Part shown: positions 61,501 to 64,000 of the stretch, one piece after another | Position numbering within the stretch: position 1 is the first letter of the stretch | Layout: each line of letters opens with the position of its first letter | From: JAEXOD01 sp964652025 | GTDB lineage: Bacteria > Bacteroidota > Ignavibacteria > Ignavibacteriales > Melioribacteraceae | Length of the DNA: 64,000 nucleotides | Reading direction: 5' to 3' | Assembly (NCBI GenBank): GCA_964652025.1 | Contig: CAZYZX010000010.1 | Coordinates: forward strand, 1-64,000 | Program-made: the position numbers and the translations under genes | The notes under the pieces: generated by a model | Databases searched by the model: none | Told to the model about the DNA's origin: nothing | What the model saw: only the letters and a program-made list of their open reading frames with translations

Positions 61501-64000
61501 TAGCACAAATAATGGAGCGGATTGGATAACGATTGCTAATTCTGTTGCCGGCAGTTTACAAAGTTATGCTTGGACTGTACCTAATACGGTTAGCCAAAAT
61601 TGTAAAATAAAAATAAGTGATGTTTTAGAACCAGCTATTAATGATGTTAGTAATGATGTTTTTGAAATTTATAAGCCTTATATAACTGTTATAGACCCTA
61701 ATGGTGGGGAATTATTAAGAGCGGGAACAACGAAAGTTATTAAGTGGAATAGCTATTTAGTAACGGGTGATAGTGTAAAAATAGAGCTTTATAATGGCTC
61801 ATCTTGGTCTTTGATTGCAACAAATATTGTGGGTTCTATTGGGCAATATAATTGGGTAGTTCCAAATATATTAAGTACAAAGTGTAAAATAAAAATAAGT
61901 AAAGTTACAGAAAGTAGTATTTTTGATGAAAGCGATTTACCATTTACAATATATTACCCATATGTAAATTTAATTTCACCAAATGGTGGCGAAGCTTGGC
62001 GCGTTGGTAGGCAGGAAACTATTAAATGGCGCTCTGGATATACTAATAACCTAAATATAGAGTATTCCACTAATGGTGGCGTAGATTGGTTACCTATTGC
62101 TAATAATGTTGTAAACACAGATACAACTTATATATGGACTATTCCGAATACAGAATCTGAAAATTGTAAAGTTAGGGTATATGATAATTCCGCACCTGCA
62201 TTAGGCGATACAAGCGCTAATAACTTTGAAATTTATTTGCCCTTTGTTAAAGTAACCAGACCAAATGGTGGGGAAAGATTTAAAGTTGGTGTGATTGAAA
62301 ATATCACTTGGAGCTCTAAGCGTGTTAATGCGGTTAATATTTTGTATAGTACAGATAATGGAGTAACTTTTACTCCAATTGTTAACAGTGTTGGCTCTGT
62401 TGGTAGTTATAATTGGTTGGTTCCGGATAAAGCATCCAAAAATTGTGTTATAATGATACGCAATGCAGATGAACCAACAATGTTTGATTACAGCGATGCG
62501 GTTTTTGAGATATATAAGCCTGCTGTTACGGTAGTTTCTCCAAATGGTGGTGAAAGATGGAGAATGGGAACTAACCAAAATATAACTTGGGTAAGTAATG
62601 ATATTAATAACGTTAAAATAGAGTTTTCTACAGATGATGGACTAACTTATCCAACTGTTATTACTCCTTCTGTTAATGCTTCGCTTTCTAGTTATTCGTG
62701 GGTTGTTCCCGTAGATACTGTGGATTATAACAATTGCAAAATTAGGATTAGCGATGCAACTTCTATGGAATACAAAGATGAAAGCGATTCAAGATTTAGT
62801 ATTTACACACCAAAATTAATAGTTACTGCCCCTAATGGTGGAGAAAAATTTAGAGTTGGAAGTAATCAAATTATAAGATGGGAAGCATCTAACGTGCCTA
62901 ATATTAAAATAGAATACTCCACAGATAATGGCGTTAGCTGGATATTAATTACAGCTATTACTAGTGGAAATTCTTTAGCTTATGGGTGGAATGTTCCTAA
63001 TACCGTTTCTAAACAGTGTAGAATTAAAATAACGGATATTTCTGAAACCACATTTTATGATGTAAGCGATAACATATTCGAAATTTATCAACCAGCAATT
63101 AATGTTGTATCACCAAATGGTGGCGAAATTTATCAAGCCGGTTCAACAAAAAATATTACTTGGACAAGTAACGATATTGATAATGTTAAAATAGAACTTT
63201 CTACTAATAATGGTACTAATTGGGTGTTAATTACTGCATCAACAGTTGCAGATTCTGGCTTGTTTGTTTGGGAAATTCCAACAACAATCTCATCTACGCA
63301 ATGTAGGGTAAAAATTAGCAGCGTTAACGAAGAAACTCTTAATGATGTATCTGATGGTGTATTTACAATATTTAAGCCTGTTTTAGCTGTTATTTCCCCA
63401 AATGGTAACGAAAATTGGAGAAGTGGAAGCGAGCAAGTTATTAAATGGACAAGCACTAATATAGAAAATGTTAAGTTAGAGTATACAACTAATAATGGTA
63501 TTTCTTGGATAACTATAAACCAAAGTGTAACGGCATCGATTAGTAGTTATAAATGGATTATTCCCGTTACTCCATCTAATAATTGCCGAGTTAGAATTTC
63601 TGATGTAACAAACGAGAATATTAATGATATTAGTGATAATACTTTTGTAATTTATCATCCAACTTTAACTTTACTTTCCCCAGCTGGTGGAGAAAAATAT
63701 AAAGCGGGGAATAAGAAAAATATTACATGGGATTACACCTCTGTAAATAATGTTAAATTAGAATACTCTACCAATGGCGGTGTTAGCTGGAAAATTATAA
63801 ATGCAAATACGCCAGCTGAAAGCAGATCTTATCAATGGATAGTGGAAGATTTCCCATCTACAAACTGTTATATAAAAATTAGCGATGTTAGTGAACCAAC
63901 GCTTAAAGATAGTAACGATACTCCTTTTACAATTTATCATCCTAATATTACAGTTACATCTCCAGTTAAAAACGATTATTGGCGTAGTGGAACTAAGCAC
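58523..64000 (+). CDS. giant secreted repeat protein, 3'-incomplete
   Basis: From ATG 58523 the frame stays open to the window edge, 1826 codons, so the C-terminus is missing. A signal peptide (KFLLFILLTNIWLINSYAS) precedes about twenty tandem beta-sandwich repeats of 91-96 residues. Each begins like V.SPNGGE.W..G, continues ITW.S, KIEYSTDNG..W and SYxWxVP, and ends SD..F.IY. This fits the Ser/Thr-rich/Kre9-KNH-like repeat family common in Bacteroidetes surface proteins. There is no catalytic domain in view. A C-terminal type IX sorting signal may lie off the edge. Function is probably adhesion or a structural surface fibre. Confidence 0.9.
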   Translation, partial: MKKFLLFILLTNIWLINSYASITVTYPNGGENFYIGKTRIISWADTGIVAVNVDYSSDNGVTWTNLVTNLPNTGSYTWVVNVASSLQSLIKVSDAANLADFDVSDNVFYVDNPFITVLNPNGLEVLRAGTSYNIKWDSQGVNKVKLEYSLNNTSWIFIDSTTNTGLYSWVVPLISSATVKIRITDLEDSTVTDKSDNNFRITNPAISVTAPNGGENLRGGTSYDITWTSVDIDKVKIEYTTDNGLNWITIADSASDAAKKYTWILPEITNNNIKVRVSKHNEFTISDVSDNIFRIYVPSVTVTSPNTNVSWLAGSNQLITWTSNDITNLIISYSTDNGANWISIDNNYPAASGSYLWTVPFTLSDNCLVKLTKADEISIFDISDTNFRIYKPSIQLIAPNGGENWRVDSVAAIKWISHDVANVKLEYTTNDGATWTVISFSEPDAPKQYMWQIPNVISNNVKVRVSKADEITINDESDASFRIYKPTLTLNIPNGGEEWRVNTNNDITFTSTDVANVNIEYTTNNGSTWLPIVSSLPAAPQKYTWNVNISPSINVRVKVSKADEPTLNDISDLPFTVYQPSVTLLSPNGGELLRVNSNKQITWTRDHVDLVKLEYTTDNGANWYLIKDSVNAILGSYTWTIPNVSSSNCKVKISKVGEAGIYDVSDAVFTIYEPYLSLVSPDGGEKWRVGTTQNITWNQSFVSNIKIEYSTNNGVEWIIIQNNYPATAKVNSYQWTIPNTVSDNCKVKISKSDEPTLKDSSSNVFTIYQKVLTLTRPVGGEQFEVGTTENITWTSAYVNKVKIEYTKNNGLDWILLDSVNASLGSYAWIVPNDVTNNGKIRISDNNELTINQTSPNPFIIFKRSLNILSPNGGETWRIGTQKTITWESNYVPGNIKIDYSIDNGANWLVVTPSVLASLGAYEWTVPNTASTNCLIRITSNDYPYVKDISSGTFTIYNPSIAVVYPNGGERLRVGNVYNILWQNNFVNNVKIEYSTNNGADWITIANSVAGSLQSYAWTVPNTVSQNCKIKISDVLEPAINDVSNDVFEIYKPYITVIDPNGGELLRAGTTKVIKWNSYLVTGDSVKIELYNGSSWSLIATNIVGSIGQYNWVVPNILSTKCKIKISKVTESSIFDESDLPFTIYYPYVNLISPNGGEAWRVGRQETIKWRSGYTNNLNIEYSTNGGVDWLPIANNVVNTDTTYIWTIPNTESENCKVRVYDNSAPALGDTSANNFEIYLPFVKVTRPNGGERFKVGVIENITWSSKRVNAVNILYSTDNGVTFTPIVNSVGSVGSYNWLVPDKASKNCVIMIRNADEPTMFDYSDAVFEIYKPAVTVVSPNGGERWRMGTNQNITWVSNDINNVKIEFSTDDGLTYPTVITPSVNASLSSYSWVVPVDTVDYNNCKIRISDATSMEYKDESDSRFSIYTPKLIVTAPNGGEKFRVGSNQIIRWEASNVPNIKIEYSTDNGVSWILITAITSGNSLAYGWNVPNTVSKQCRIKITDISETTFYDVSDNIFEIYQPAINVVSPNGGEIYQAGSTKNITWTSNDIDNVKIELSTNNGTNWVLITASTVADSGLFVWEIPTTISSTQCRVKISSVNEETLNDVSDGVFTIFKPVLAVISPNGNENWRSGSEQVIKWTSTNIENVKLEYTTNNGISWITINQSVTASISSYKWIIPVTPSNNCRVRISDVTNENINDISDNTFVIYHPTLTLLSPAGGEKYKAGNKKNITWDYTSVNNVKLEYSTNGGVSWKIINANTPAESRSYQWIVEDFPSTNCYIKISDVSEPTLKDSNDTPFTIYHPNITVTSPVKNDYWRSGTKH
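58590..64000 (+). repeat. about twenty tandem Ig-like repeats in the giant protein gene
   Basis: The PNGGE-type motif recurs at about 58608, 58879, 59152, 59434, 59718, 59997, 60280, 60562, 60848, 61128, 61411, 61693, 61978, 62262, 62539, 62829, 63111, 63396, 63678 and 63963. Spacing is 271-290 bp. Repeats are diverged at DNA level, so this is an old expansion. Repeats 4, 7, 8, 10 to 19 carry one Cys in an NCKVKIS-like strand; repeats 1-3, 5, 6 and 9 do not. Confidence 0.9.

Noticed and set aside
59188..64000. Several minus-strand frames of 60-125 codons opposite the giant repeat gene
   Set aside because: They recur at the same place of each repeat and are shadows of the repeated plus-strand coding sequence.
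1..64000. rRNA or tRNA genes
   Set aside because: I saw no cloverleaf-like GC-rich short stretch or rRNA-like block in the intergenic regions, which are short and AT-rich; a covariance-model search would be decisive.

Overview
The window looks like part of a chromosome from a low-GC, Gram-negative bacterium of the Bacteroidetes/Chlorobi/Ignavibacteria group. The best marker is the C-terminal 'NYPNPFNP'-type sorting domain on the peptidase at 25427..26908, which is typical of type IX secretion cargo in Ignavibacteria-like lineages. Lipoprotein signals, several outer-membrane beta-barrel-like proteins, an MsbA-type lipid flippase and an O-antigen ligase agree with a Gram-negative envelope. Intergenic DNA is very AT-rich, Shine-Dalgarno sequences are often weak, and several genes start at TTG or GTG. 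The phylum call is an inference from gene families only; no rRNA or tRNA gene was seen.

Layout. 1..825: the end of a CRISPR array (five repeats, no cas genes in view), then a repeat-rich stretch with a small inverted-repeat element. 826..9606: a small helical protein, an M24 peptidase, a methyltransferase, RlmD, an S9 peptidase lipoprotein, an SPFH protein, a DUF971 protein with a His tail, and an M28-PDZ peptidase. 9608..15564: a short unknown protein, a CaCA antiporter, and a minus-strand pair made of a giant c-type cytochrome with 41 CxxCH motifs and a beta-barrel-like protein. 15762..21144: three co-directional genes encoding an Hsp70-TPR protein, a compact SF1 helicase and an unknown protein with a very charged tail. 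21148..26908: DUF2461 and barrel proteins, a hydrolase, an EVE protein directly next to a class II photolyase, and a secreted M28 peptidase.

27000..46917 is a nearly continuous plus-strand run of fifteen genes with short gaps or overlaps: rsmB, a RodZ-like gene, ligA, a DUF6913-like gene, a STAS gene, two Na+/solute symporters, a HAD hydrolase, a PgpH-like HD protein, a Xer recombinase, a lipoprotein, an MsbA-like ABC transporter, an O-antigen-ligase-like protein, a GT2 glycosyltransferase, NAD kinase and a thioredoxin-like protein. It mixes housekeeping with envelope glycolipid assembly.

46914..50603 (minus) is a tightly coupled four-gene operon: two D-Ala-D-Ala-ligase-like ATP-grasp enzymes, a GNAT acetyltransferase and a lysine 2,3-aminomutase-like radical SAM enzyme. 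It looks like a pathway that makes and conjugates or acetylates beta-lysine. 50793..57807 carries a Tat-exported D-aminoacylase-like protein, an esterase, an ICMT-like membrane protein, a cell-wall amidase, a monoheme cytochrome, a UbiA prenyltransferase, RNase HII and YraN. 57950..64000 holds a small exported membrane protein and the first 1826 codons of a giant secreted repeat protein that runs off the right edge.

The strongest candidates for undescribed biology are the 41-heme cytochrome built from four tandem nine-heme modules together with its barrel partner, the Hsp70/helicase/charged-protein cassette, and the beta-lysine/ATP-grasp operon.
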